Made by a program: the position numbers and the translations under genes. From positions 682,001 through 746,000 of the forward strand of contig NW_027017955.1 in the NCBI RefSeq assembly GCF_032854445.1: DNA of 64,000 nt, in the 5' to 3' direction. Below are positions 1 to 8,906 of the stretch, one piece after another. The DNA comes from Liolophura sinensis (lineage: Eukaryota; Mollusca; Polyplacophora; Chitonida; Chitonidae). The number at the start of each line of letters is the position of its first letter. The stretch's first letter is position 1. The notes beneath the pieces were generated by a model, which did not search any database, was not told the DNA's origin, and saw only the letters and a program-made list of their open reading frames with translations.

Positions 1-140
1 ATGCTTGACACGACCATAATTATATCGAGAGCCTTTGTACATTTAGCTTGAAACATTTTCATATGAGGTATAAAAGATAGCTTGCTATCAAATATTATAC
101 GTAAAAATCTTCTTTGTCCAACAATTTTAACCTGTTTTAC
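1..140 (-). pseudogene. LINE-B3 remnant, reverse transcriptase C-terminal part (cut by window edge)
   Basis: Bases 1-140 match the reverse-strand LINE-B at about 10510-10660, the thumb/connection stretch after the RT active site, and stop matching near GTTTTAC at 140. It is the 5'-most part of the decayed B3 copy that ends each unit, so its other part lies to the left of the window. No open frame survives. Confidence 0.75.
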
Positions 141-405
141 GTGGTCATTGTGGAGATTCTGTATTATCCGTATTGTGAAGCTTTGGGACTAGGCATGTTC
201 ACACTATGGGAACAGCTACAGTATATAGCACATAGAACCCGAGCAATAGCCAGTACATATACACCGAAGCGTGAGTCCGGGGGTCAGTATAACCCGGTCA
301 AACCAGTTTCTCGGCGACAAGTCCGCCTGCATGCGCACGGACTTTTAGTGTTCAACCACTGTGCCAGGTGCCTCTAAACAACACTTCTGTCACTCTTCTG
401 AAATA
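141..405 (+). other. Unassigned leader before the coiled-coil ORF
   Basis: 265 bp between the LINE-B3 edge and the ATG at 406. It has no long reading frame of its own that looks coding. It could be the 5' UTR of the element that supplied the coiled-coil ORF. No promoter could be identified. Confidence 0.4.
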
Positions 406-1218
406 ATGGATCAGTTACAGATTATCATGGACAGGCTTGGTAAGTTAGATTCTATGGTGACAAGTGAAACACTGGAAAAAAAACTACAAAACACTGAAGC
501 AAAAATAGTTACAAAGTTGACAAACCTAATTGAGCAGCAGGAAGCCAGAATCTTTACTTTAGAAAAAGAAAATGATACCCTTCGGGCAGACATGCATGAA
601 TTAAGATTACAACACGAACAAGATCAAGAAGAACTGGCCAGGGTAAACAGAGATATGCGAAACTTAGAAGACAGGCAGAACGATTTGGAACAATACTCCC
701 CTAAACAAAGTATACGGATTTACGGTGTAGATGGGGATACAGCCACAGAAACAACTGACGAATGTTCCGAGAAAGTCGTTGACATCTTAACATCCAAACT
801 AAAGCTGTCACTGACGTCTAGCGACATAAGTATAGCGCAGAGATTGAGACCGAAAAGACCTGACTTAAACACAGAACCAAGGGGTGTAATAGTAAAGTTC
901 ATATCACGACGACTTAAAGTTGAAGCGATAAAAAACAGAAGAGCCTTGAAAGGAGCAAACATTGTGATTAAGGAAGACCTAACGCAGAAAAAGCAGGCTA
1001 TTTTAAAAGCAGCATCTGCACACCCCATGATTCAATCCGCCTGGTCAAGAGATGGCAAAATCTTCACCAAAGACTTCAACGAGGACGTAAGACAAGTGAA
1101 ATCTACTGACTGCATAGACACTCTCATCAGTCTATCATCCCATACACCCAGAGTTCAAAGACCACGTGACCAAAGAAGTGGGAGGCCAATAACCAACTCA
1201 CCAGCCCCTATCAGCTAG
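406..1218 (+). CDS. Orphan LINE ORF1p-like protein (coiled coil plus RRM-like domain)
   Basis: 270 aa from the ATG at 406; a GTG at 361 in the same frame is an unlikely start. Residues about 1-97 are heptad-rich and charged, a probable coiled coil. Then comes LEQYSPKQSIRIYGV (residues 94-108), a degenerate form of the LEQYSRRxxIRI signature that opens the RRM-like domain of many invertebrate LINE ORF1 proteins. Residues about 160-225 (VIVKFISRR, IVIKEDLTQKK, AWSRDGKIF) resemble the end of that domain and the C-terminal domain. Such proteins trimerise and bind LINE RNA; that is family knowledge. It is intact and the same in all four units. No ORF2 follows: 359 bp later a reverse-strand LINE-A ends. 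It is probably a fragment of a third LINE family. Confidence 0.7.
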   Translation: MDQLQIIMDRLGKLDSMVTSETLEKKLQNTEAKIVTKLTNLIEQQEARIFTLEKENDTLRADMHELRLQHEQDQEELARVNRDMRNLEDRQNDLEQYSPKQSIRIYGVDGDTATETTDECSEKVVDILTSKLKLSLTSSDISIAQRLRPKRPDLNTEPRGVIVKFISRRLKVEAIKNRRALKGANIVIKEDLTQKKQAILKAASAHPMIQSAWSRDGKIFTKDFNEDVRQVKSTDCIDTLISLSSHTPRVQRPRDQRSGRPITNSPAPIS

Positions 1219-1576
1219 ATAACGATGGCTGCAATGTGAAGGATATATGCTATCTGATAACTCAGTTTGCTCTCGTAAAGAAAAAATCATCTTAGAATTA
1301 ATAGAGCATTTTAAGTTAACGAAGTACACAGCTTTAATGTGTCGAAAAAGAAATAGTATGCTCTTCTGCACAATAATATCAGAGATAAATATGATGGGTG
1401 CGATCGGCCATAAGATCTGTCAAAACCTATCAGCTTTCCCAATATGTATTTTATTCGCCAGAATCCACCTTGCCTTTTATATTCCATTCTTGTGTATGAT
1501 CTTCTATACTCATAAGCTATACCCAAATCACAACAGATCACTATATTTAGGAATTATTCCATGTCAGCTACAATAT
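1219..1576. other. Unassigned spacer between coiled-coil ORF and LINE-A 3' end
   Basis: 358 AT-rich bp. A 113-aa open frame (1247-1588) starts here and runs into the LINE-A tail; it shows no recognisable motif and looks fortuitous. No RNA gene or repeat signature was seen. Confidence 0.4.
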
Positions 1577-1599
1577 GTGAGTGAGTGAGTGAAAGTTTT

Positions 1600-1640
1600 A
1601 ACGTCGCTTTCAACAACATTTCAGTTTTATCACGACAATA
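1600..1640 (-). other. LINE-A 3'-terminal hairpin
   Basis: Sense (minus) strand: outer stem GTCG/CGAC (1603-1606 with 1633-1636), inner stem AAC/GTT (1612-1614 with 1624-1626) and a 9-nt loop TGAAATGTT. In units 2-4 the outer stem is one pair longer (GTCGC/GCGAC), because 1632 is A here and G there. The same shape ends LINE-B and the SINE. It lies just before the tetranucleotide tail, where the RT of stringent-type LINEs recognises its RNA. Confidence 0.6.
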
Positions 1641-1728
1641 AAACGTCAAGTAGTCGATCTACTACGGATAATTCATTTACTATTCGGTCAAAAAAGGACA
1701 CCAGAAGTCGCATAACAAACAGACAAAA

Positions 1729-3198
1729 TCACAGCTTTCCTGCCATACCAATGGTAGAGAGAAAATCAAAAATAGTATCACTTTCTACAGAATTGAAAAG
1801 TTCTGAAAGAGAGCTCACGTGATAAAAGGAATCTCGTACAGGAGCAAAGTCGCCACAGTCAAGCAATATGTGCTTGACTGTGAACCGTTGATCACAAGCA
1901 AAGCAATGAGGAGCATCTTCTCCTTTCAACAAATACCCATGCGTAGCACGTGTGTGACCGATACGACACCTCCTCAAAATGCAAGAGCGGAGACGATGCC
2001 GTGAAAGGGAAGGCGCTGGACCAACAAACTGACGAATATCATGCAGTTTGTTGGTTGTCTGGTCATCCCATTGAGCCTGAAACAAGCGCTTGATATAGGA
2101 GCAAATAAGTGAACGCAAGTCCGAATATGGAACGTCAGTTTGGGTAGTAACGGAACGCAAAGCCGCCTTCGCGGCTTCATCTGCAGCAGTATTTCCAGGG
2201 ATATCCATATGCCCTGGCACCCAACAAAAGACAATGATAAAGTCTTCATTAAGTCGTTTAAACATCTCCCTGATAGACGGAATGTCTGGATGTACAGGCG
2301 AACTAACCCAAATTGCCTGGAGGCAGCAAAGGGAGTCAGAGCAGATGAGAACTCTGCTACCTCCTAGCTTTGGAATGGACCGAAGTGCGCACAAAATTGC
2401 CTTGGTTTCTGCAGTAAATACAGAACAGGAATTTGGAAACCGAGTTGAAATGGTTCTAGGCCCAAGGACAGCGGCAGAAGCCACGCCATCATCATTCTTG
2501 GAACCGTCAGTGAATATGCGGTGATAAAATGGATACTTTGAACACATATTACTAAACTCCTGCTGGTATACTAAAGGGTTGCTGGAAGAATTCTTCAGGG
2601 AGGAGAGCGAGGTATCAACCTGAGGCTCAGGACATAACCACGGTGGATCTTCCTGGATGCGTATGGGGGTGATAGTATCCAGTCCAAGTCCAGCTGCTTG
2701 CACGTGTTCCTGAATGCGGACACCCAGTGGAGGAACAATGGATGGCTTCTGAGCATATAAGTCTTCAAATTCCGGATGGAAGACACAATCAAAGGCCGGG
2801 TTGGATGGATTGGCTCTAAGCTTGGTGATATACTGTAAGGGTGGTTCAGTTCTTCGAAGCTCCGGGGGAGGCTCGTTTGCCTCAACATACAGACTCTCCA
2901 CAGGAGAGGTACGGAAAGCACCTAAGCACAACCGTAGGGCCTGGTGATGTATAGTATTGAGTTTCTTCAACTGGGAGCGCGACGGACCTCCATAAACACT
3001 GCAGGCATAGTCTAGCTTAGAACGAATCAGTGCTCGATAGAGCTGAAGTAGGGTTTCGTGATCCCCTCCCCATCGAGCACTAGAGACAACCTTCAAAATA
3101 TTAAGCGCCTTTAGGCATCTGGCTCTAAGATAATTAATGTGAGATTTAAATGTAAGGTGGTTATCGAAGATCACCCCGAGGAATTTTGCCTCCGGCAC
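1729..3198 (-). pseudogene. LINE-A ORF2 C-terminal part: RT thumb, RNase H, Cys/His knuckle
   Basis: A 489-aa open piece starting in the RT connection region (KFLGVIFD). An RNase H domain follows with all expected acidic/His residues: FTDGSKNDDG (Asp), AETKAILCAL (Glu), ICSDSLCCLQAI (Asp) and FCWVPGHMDIPGNTAADEAA (His and Asp). The end carries CRIGHTRATHGYLL and CFACDQRFTVKHILLDC, the Cys/His module usual at the C terminus of these elements. The piece ends in a normal stop (GKL). It is cut from the RT core by a frame break near 3270, in a short TG run. RNase H would remove RNA from the cDNA hybrid. Relative to units 2-4 this copy has Pro for Ser, Val for Phe and Arg for His at single sites. 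Confidence 0.9.
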
Positions 3199-3218
3199 AA
3201 CCTTGATGGGAGACCCAT

Positions 3219-4073
3219 CTAAAAATACCTTGGGGTCTTCATGGGGGAAGTACTTCCGACAAAAGTGTACACAGTCTTCGACTTGGAGAACTTAAATCCG
3301 TTCTCCAGTGCCCAGGCATGGATTTTGTTAAGGCAAATCTGCAGCTGTCTCTCAATGGTGTGCATACCTTTGCCTCGACAAGAGATACCAAGATCGTCCA
3401 CAAAAAGGGACGCATTCATACTAGGAGATAAAACTCTGGCAAGGCTATTAATCTTACTGCTAAAGAGAGTAACTGATAAAATGCTGCCTTGAGGAACCCC
3501 CTGATCTTGTTCAAAGTAGTCAGATAGGGTAGCCCCAACCCGAACTTGGAAGTGACCATGGTCTAAGAATTTACGAATAAAGTCAGGAAGCCGACCTCTA
3601 AGTCCAAATCCATGCATATCTTTCAGAATGCCATATTTCCAAGTAGTGTCATATGCTTTTTCCAGATCAAAAAAGACAGATACGACATGGTCACGATTAA
3701 CGATACCGTTCTTAATAAAGCATTCTAGACGAACAAGGTGATCAACAGTACTGCGATTCCTTCGAAATCCACATTGAATGTCGCTTATCAACTCATTAGT
3801 CTCCAAAATCCACACCATGCGATCGTTAATCATCCTCTCCATAGTCTTGCATACACAACTGGTTAAGGAAATAGGACGATAGTTATTTGGATCGGTAGAA
3901 TCCTTTCCGGGCTTTGGGATGGGGACAATAATAGCGTTTTGCCATGAGGCAGGAAAATTCCCGGAAATCCAAATGGTATTAAAAATTCCAAGAAGCACCC
4001 TCAAACAAGGAAGATTCTGGAAGGTGTCGTAAAAGCTGATAGTGGATATCATCTGGCCCTGGAGTTGAATCAT
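3219..4073 (-). pseudogene. LINE-A ORF2 reverse transcriptase core
   Basis: A 284-aa frame holding the RT palm: IIVPIPKPGKD, NYRPISLTSCVCK, GFRRNRSTVDHL, VSVFFDLEKAYDTTW (motif A Asp), QGVPQGSILS (motif B) and SLFVDDLGI (motif C, FVDD in place of the usual F/YADD). The apparent start MIQLQ is only the first Met after a frame break around 4005, where the preceding frame ends GASWNF and this one picks up LLGIFNTIWISG. The right-hand partner frame is 3979-4584. Motif residues are kept although the gene is broken. Confidence 0.88.
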
Positions 4074-4584
4074 GGGCCTTGCTCAGGGATGCGGATAGTT
4101 CATGTAGAGAAAATGTAGCATTGTAGGATTCTTCATTTGAGGATGTAAAATCAAGATAACTTGCCTCGGTCCGTTCCTTGTCACGCTGGAACTGAGGCAA
4201 GTAATTATCTGAAGACGAATGGTGCGCAAAAGAAGCGCCCAACCTATTGGCTATGTCAAGTTTTTCTGTCAAAGAATTATTCCCGTCTTTAAGATGATTG
4301 ACAGTGACATTGGATCCCTTGCCTTTGCAGTGGATCATATTCCAGACTTTTGACATAGGGGTACGATGATTAATCTTAGAAACATAACGTTTCCAAGAGT
4401 CACGTTTGGACTGTTTGATAGTCCTACAAGCTTTAGCTCCAGTACGCCTAACATCGTCTAAATTACCGGGAGATGGTCTACATCGGTACACGCGCTCAGC
4501 ACGTTTCCTGAAACGCCTAGCTCGTTTACAGTCCTCCGTGAACCACGGTTTCTTAATACAGGGAACCGCACAAGATTTCGGGAT
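3979..4584 (-). pseudogene. LINE-A ORF2 EN-RT linker and RT N-terminal part
   Basis: The frame is open from about 4584 down to 3979, upstream of the Met at 4491: KKPWFTEDCKRARRF, then RDSWKRYVSKIN and DSTPGPDDIHYQLL, the standard run-up to a LINE RT. Its 5' edge is set by a 13-bp tandem duplication (TACATTTGGAGGA, about 4584-4610) that shifts the frame against the endonuclease part. It leaves this frame near 4005 into the RT core. Confidence 0.8.
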
Positions 4585-4717
4585 ACATTTGGAGGATACA
4601 TTTGGAGGCTACATCGATTAGCTGATCCGAGAATAACTGGATAGTATCAACTGCATCAAGAAAAAGGTCGCTAGTAAGTGTTTCACCACACAGAACAGCA
4701 AAGCGGGGCCAGTCTGC

Positions 4718-5411
4718 TTAATCATAATTAAAGCGTGGAAGGGAGGAAGATACCGGCTCCTCAAGGGTAAGTATGGTGGGGAAGTGGTCGCTTCCGCACA
4801 GATCATCATGGACGCTCCAGCTGAATTCCGATCTTAGCCCTGCATCAGCCAGAGCTAAATCAAGGATCGAATAAATGCCCTTTGCAGGATGAAGGTAAGT
4901 ATGTGTGCCATCATTTAAGTCGCATAGAGAGTTATTAGATATAAAATCCTCCAATACAGAGCCCTTCTGGTTACGTTTAGAGTCACCCCAGAGAACACTA
5001 TGGGCATTAAAGTCACCCCAAAGAAGGCACGGTGTAGGTAATTGATCACATAGATTTTGCAGCTCTTTTTGGTGAAGAGTAGAAGAAGGTGGTATATAAA
5101 TACAACAGATTGTTAATACTATACCCAGTATGATACGCACTGCCACCGCCTGCAAATCGGTGTTCAGTGCCATTTTATTGTGTATTACACCCTGCCTAAT
5201 CAAAAGAGAAGAACCCCCTGATGCCTTTTCCATTCGTAGACGTGGCAACAGCGTGATGAGATACATAACCTCGACATTGATAACTAGGATCAGTCAGAGT
5301 TTCCTGCAAGCTAAAAGCTATGGGACTGAGGTCTTGAGCTAACATCTGGAGCTCTGCGAGGTTATACCTCAATCCTCTACAGTTCCACTGTAAGATCTTT
5401 GTAGTAGCCAT
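4718..5411 (-). pseudogene. LINE-A ORF2 apurinic-type endonuclease domain
   Basis: ORF2 starts at the ATG at 5411, 9 nt after the ORF1 stop. First frame: ILQWNCRGL and LQETLTD (Asn and Glu of the AP endonuclease active site). A one-base insertion near 5222 moves to a second frame (to 4718): ASGGSSLLIRQGV, LLWGDFNAHSVLWG, SILDLALAD and DDLCGSDHFPTIL (the SDH motif). An in-frame TAA follows RFNYD at about 4718. This enzyme nicks the target DNA for target-primed reverse transcription. Several residues here (Leu, Pro, Lys, Ser, Ala) differ from the form shared by units 2-4. Confidence 0.87.
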
Positions 5412-6122
5412 TATTAATATTTATTTACTCTTTTTCTTTTTTCTGGACTTCTTATACATCGCTGCCCTACGCTCAGCAAAATCCTCCTGTGACAACGTTA
5501 TCAACATCCTCTGCTTTTTAGCCTTGTCAACTTTAGAGTCTCGTCGCAATGTGCGATAATACGACCCCAGGGATGTTGAGACAGGTACCAAGACCTCACC
5601 CTTGCCATTGGTATAGGCAGGCAAGTCTTCGGGTGCATCCATTTCCGAAAGAGATTCCTCCATATTGGATTCTCCACCAGTCCTAGACATATCAGATTGC
5701 TGAGAGCTTCCCTGAGGATCAAGGCAATGTGCTATATCTCTAGTGTCTAACTGTGACATTGTAGACGGGTCAGGGCTGAACGTGCTACCCCATAAGGACG
5801 GGCTCTTACCAAGTGCACCTTTGGAGGGCATCACGCCACTGGATTGCGTCTCCTTAATGCAGGATGGCGTTGTATCCGAAATTTCTGACGATCAAGAGGT
5901 AAGGAGGAATTCGAGATTTGACTCATACCGACAACCCACTCCGGGCTATTTGATGTCTGAGATGCCTCGCAAAGGCTCTGGGGCCCACCTACTACTGGCG
6001 ATTCGCTTAACTTCCTTACCTTATTTGTAGCACTCTCCAGCTTCCTCGTTGTCAGCAGCAGAGTTATCCAAAGTCCCTTTATTTTGTTGACTGGAAGGAA
6101 CAGACTCGGCAGAAACCCCAAT

Positions 6123-6136
6123 TTCCATATCATCCC
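6123..6136. repeat. Target-site duplication of B0, left copy
   Basis: TTCCATATCATCCC is repeated exactly at 6503-6516, flanking the LINE-B fragment B0. A 14-bp duplication is typical of LINE insertion. Confidence 0.85.
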
Positions 6137-6502
6137 GCAAAGGTTCTACACAGTCAACTCTATATATGATTTATTTGACAGCATCGCTGGCGATGTTGTC
6201 ATCAATTATTTGAAGGCCATTGGCCTTTATCATAAAATATAAATTTTAATTGTCATAAATATCTGTAGATAAACAGTTATATACATATAGATTTATACAT
6301 GTACTATAACCCTGGTTTTCGAGTTTTAACTCTTATTTTTCTTTTATACGATTTTAAACATGTCTGTACTTTTTGTTTTACTTTTGATGTTCATATTATC
6401 ATATCGAAAACCTTAACCGTCTCGCGTTTTCACCTTGTTCTCGCCACGATATGGCTGAAATATTGCCGATGTGGCGTTAAGCCATAATCATTCATTCATT
6501 CA
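6137..6502 (+). mobile_element. B0: 5'-truncated LINE-B 3' end inserted in LINE-A ORF1
   Basis: Starts in the last 35 codons of LINE-B ORF2 (SIYDLFDSIAGDVVINYL...GLYHKI, stop at about 6241), then the 3' UTR, the 3'-terminal hairpin (6442-6476) and an ATTC tail. Exact 14-bp target duplications on both sides make this a clean, complete insertion event. LINE-B was therefore active after LINE-A had inserted. The tail has one fewer ATTC here than in units 2-4. Confidence 0.88.
6442..6476 (+). other. LINE-B 3'-terminal hairpin
   Basis: Outer stem CGCCAC/GTGGCG (6442-6447 with 6471-6476), 5-nt joint GATAT, inner stem GGC/GCC, and loop TGAAATATT. It recurs in the reverse-strand copies at about 8925 and 12265. 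In the B2 tail near 13300 one stem pair is broken (GTGGGG). The counterparts in LINE-A and the SINE have different stem bases that still pair. Confidence 0.65.
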
Positions 6503-6560
6503 TTCCATATCATCCCCATGTCCCTGACTATAATTACCATCATCATCTCCTCGACCTTCA

Positions 6561-7164
6561 CCCCCGTGGGGTTTCCGGGGTGATAAGAATAGGGCCTCAG
6601 CCCTCTAGGCAAGCTTGTCGTAAAAGTCGACTAACCTAGAGCTCTCCTGTGTGAGCCCGGTGAATATAATAGGCTCACATCTTCTCGGTTGTGTGAGAGG
6701 CAACCGGGGAGCGACCTGTTTGCCGTGGGTTGCGACCCGTAATCTCCGAGGACGGGATCCTGGTGGCTGAGGGTGGGTTGGTCTTGCGAGATCCTCGCGC
6801 CCAACACTCCGCTTTGGCCCTTACTTGGAGTGAGACGGGAGGTCGGATGGGCCCGGTCCGATCAATCGGCTTGGTCATGTCTTGCCTTTACGTGGTTCCA
6901 ATTGCCTCAATAACAGCATATCGTTTGGCGAACAAATATTATTTCTGAAATATCGTTTGTAGGACTACGTTTTGAGGCGGTGGCTCATGGGTCAATCGAG
7001 TAGATTGAATTTAACCTGTTGGTATAAATCAATCTGTTCGAGTATACCTCATATGGAATCCTTGGTGCCTTTCCTGCTGGGTATCCCCAGGTTCAGACAT
7101 CGCCCTTGTTGGCCCTCCGTGGTGGGTGGGGAACATATGGGCTGAATTTTATATACATATTGCC
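6561..7164 (+). promoter_or_regulatory. LINE-B 5' UTR with structured leader
   Basis: 604 bp from CCCCCGTGGGG to the ORF1 ATG. Near its start are hairpins kept, with compensating changes, in the three diverged copies of this UTR. HP1 is AGGGC-CTCA-GCCCT (6591-6604). HP2 is CTAGG/CCTAG (6605-6609 with 6635-6639) enclosing GTCG/CGAC with a 7-nt loop (6617-6631). HP3 is TGTGAGCC/GGCTCACA (6650-6657 with 6672-6679), seen in B1 and B2. LINE 5' UTRs usually hold an internal promoter; none could be pinpointed. Units 2-4 share a 13-bp deletion near 6800; this copy has the ancestral form, since B2 also keeps those bases. Confidence 0.7.
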
Positions 7165-8526
7165 ATGTCATCTATAAACCTTAATTCGAATGTTTTAAAT
7201 CTAAATACCAGGTCTTCCTCTCAGCCGATTTCAAGCGCTGACAAAAAGAGGAAATTAGAGGTTTTGTCGGATTCGGCTGATAACGGACAGGACAGCTGGC
7301 CGGCCTTTATGGTTCTCTCAACAAAGAGTGAACAAAAGCCGGCCTCCAAAATTCATCCATTTGTACTGAAAAGGGCCCTGCAGGGTTCAGCAGGTACATT
7401 AAAAAACGTCAAGAAATTACGATCCGGAGACATTCTTATTGAATGTTTCCGGGAACAACAGTCCATAAATTTATTAGCTTTAAACAAAATAAATGATATT
7501 CCTGTGTATACATCCCCCCATAACTCCCTGAACAGCTGTCAGGGAATTATACGTGACAGAGATCAGGATATCATTGATCTATCAGAAGAAGAAATCTGCA
7601 CTGAACTGAAGTCACAAGGTGTTACCAGAGTGAAACGCTTCAATATGAAGAAATCTGGTAACATCATTAAACTAAATACATATCTTCTCACCTTCAACAG
7701 TAAATCTATTCCGTCATATATTTACATTGGCCCGTATAGGGTTGGTGTGGACTTATATATACCTAACCCAACACGTTGTTTCAAGTGTCAAAAGTTTGGC
7801 CATGGCAAGGGCCAGTGTAAAAATAAACTGATTTGTTTCCGGTGCGGCAGCGGGGGCCATGATGGTTTCGACTGCAGCAGCACAGCAAAGTGCTGCAATT
7901 GTGGTGGAGATCACATGGCCTCCTCTAGGGACTGCCCACTTTTTGTAAAAGAAAAACAAATAATCACAATAAAGACTAAAAACAATATATCATATCAGGA
8001 GGCCCGGAAATTGGTCTCCCCTCCTAACATTTCACTGCAGACTTCATTTGCCAGTGCGGTCAAGCGAGTAGCATCTGTTGCTACTCAAACATCAATGACT
8101 TTGCCCATTGGAAACCAGAAACCATGTCTTATTTCTGTTGAACCTACTGTTCGACCTGCTTTTAATACGTCCTCAACCCAGACTGCCTCAATACAACAGA
8201 TCAAACCAGCCAATAACACTGACCAACCCGATATTCCTAAACCTAGTCAACCTAAAAACAAAAATGTGTCCGAAAATAAACCTCAAAATAAAAACAATAA
8301 ACCTAGTAAACCCAGTGGCCCAACAGAGCGTCCCTCTAAGGCCACTGGGGACCCTGTCCAAACTTATAATAAATTTGGACCGTTGGAGGACGTTGGTTTT
8401 TCAACATCAGATGCGGATGTGATGGATACATCACCCGCACCAGGGAGATCTAACAGCCGATCTCCCAGGATGGGTCGTCCACGGTCCAAACATAAAGAAA
8501 AATCTCCTATACGTCTCCCTCCGTAA
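7165..8526 (+). CDS. LINE-B ORF1, gag-like nucleic-acid-binding protein
   Basis: 453 aa from the ATG at 7165 (MSSINLN). The frame is open from 7126, but the B2 copy starts at the matching ATG (MSILTL), which supports 7165. Three zinc knuckles: C205-x2-C-x4-H-x4-C218, C224-x2-C-x4-H-x4-C237 and C243-x2-C-x3-H-x6-C257. The fold before them ends YRVGVDLYIPNPTRCFKC, usual for gag-like ORF1 of this LINE group. The C-terminal third is Pro/Asn/Lys/Ser-rich and likely disordered. Its role is to coat LINE RNA. The stop TAA overlaps the ORF2 ATG (TAATG). This copy differs from units 2-4 at about eight residues, including Gly for Glu inside knuckle 2. Confidence 0.9.
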   Translation: MSSINLNSNVLNLNTRSSSQPISSADKKRKLEVLSDSADNGQDSWPAFMVLSTKSEQKPASKIHPFVLKRALQGSAGTLKNVKKLRSGDILIECFREQQSINLLALNKINDIPVYTSPHNSLNSCQGIIRDRDQDIIDLSEEEICTELKSQGVTRVKRFNMKKSGNIIKLNTYLLTFNSKSIPSYIYIGPYRVGVDLYIPNPTRCFKCQKFGHGKGQCKNKLICFRCGSGGHDGFDCSSTAKCCNCGGDHMASSRDCPLFVKEKQIITIKTKNNISYQEARKLVSPPNISLQTSFASAVKRVASVATQTSMTLPIGNQKPCLISVEPTVRPAFNTSSTQTASIQQIKPANNTDQPDIPKPSQPKNKNVSENKPQNKNNKPSKPSGPTERPSKATGDPVQTYNKFGPLEDVGFSTSDADVMDTSPAPGRSNSRSPRMGRPRSKHKEKSPIRLPP

Positions 8527-8906
8527 TGGCGATATACGACAAAATTATACAGTGGAATTGTCGAGGCCTTAAGGTCAATTTTATTGAAATAACACAGCTT
8601 GTTCAATCATTAAATCCTATAGCCCTGTGTCTTCAGGAAACTCATTTGAAAACATCTGACAAAGATAAAATAACTCTTAAAAATTACTCATTATACAGTA
8701 CGTACTCTAATGAAGAAGATCGAGCTGCAGGCGGCACCTCTATCTTCGTCAATAACAATGTTATTCACAGCCCTGTTGCTCTGGATACAGAGCTTCAGGC
8801 TGTGGCCGTTCGTGTTTCATTATGTGAAACAATCACATTATGTTCAGTGTATATTCCCCCGAACATTTCTTTGTCAGCTTTGCAGTTACATAATTTAAAA
8901 GAATGA
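8526..8906 (+). pseudogene. LINE-B1 ORF2 start: truncated endonuclease
   Basis: Begins at the A of the ORF1 stop (TAATG), an arrangement known in some LINEs to couple ORF2 translation to ORF1 termination. Contains IIQWNCRGL, LQETHLKTSD and AVAVRVSLCETITLCSVYIPP, the N-terminal half of an AP-type endonuclease. It ends at LQLHNLKE, just before the expected GDFNAH motif, because a reverse-strand LINE-B tail starts there; the stop codon is in that tail. Inactive as it stands. Confidence 0.87.

Larger units (their letters stand above)
1577..6560 (-). mobile_element. LINE-A, dead non-LTR retrotransposon of the I-like group
   Basis: Reading leftwards: ORF1 remnant, a 9-nt gap, then ORF2 with AP-type endonuclease, reverse transcriptase, RNase H and a Cys/His C terminus, a short 3' UTR and a (TCAC)4 tail at 1577-1592. 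An RNase H after the RT is typical of the I/Nimb-like group of LINEs. The 5' end is lost at 6560, where a LINE-B 5' UTR starts. A LINE-B fragment (6137-6502) is inserted in ORF1. At least five frame breaks and one stop in ORF2 or ORF1 are shared by all units, so the element died before the array formed. Confidence 0.88.
5421..6560 (-). pseudogene. LINE-A ORF1 remnant (gag-like)
   Basis: The longest open piece is 5421-5834 (137 aa), ending in a very basic tail (KKSRKKKKSK). More ORF1-like frame (5831-6133, then 6517-6560 beyond the B0 insertion) lies upstream in another frame, so at least one shift occurs near 5831. No CCHC knuckle was seen; the N-terminal part is lost at the LINE-B1 junction. 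The call rests on position, 9 nt before the ORF2 start, not on a recognised domain. Confidence 0.65.
6561..8900 (+). mobile_element. B1: forward 5' half of a LINE-B element
   Basis: A complete-looking 5' UTR, an intact ORF1 and the first about 125 codons of ORF2. It stops at AAAAGAATG, where the tail of a reverse-strand LINE-B begins. The rest of ORF2 is missing from this strand. Its left edge (CCCCCGTGGGG) abuts LINE-A ORF1. Two other elements in the unit start with the same bases at 11455 and 13727, which marks this as the true 5' end of the family. Confidence 0.85.

Noticed and set aside
1247-1588. 113-aa open frame after the coiled-coil ORF
   Set aside because: No recognisable domain, AT-rich, and it runs into the LINE-A tail repeat; treated as chance.
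6591-6641. HDV-like self-cleaving ribozyme at the LINE-B 5' end
   Set aside because: A CTAA joint follows a hairpin as in HDV-like folds, but no strand pairs with the first 7 nt to form P1, so the fold does not close.
7753-7959. Antisense and alternative-frame short ORFs over LINE-B ORF1 and other genes
   Set aside because: They mirror conserved coding sequence of the real frame and have no motifs of their own.
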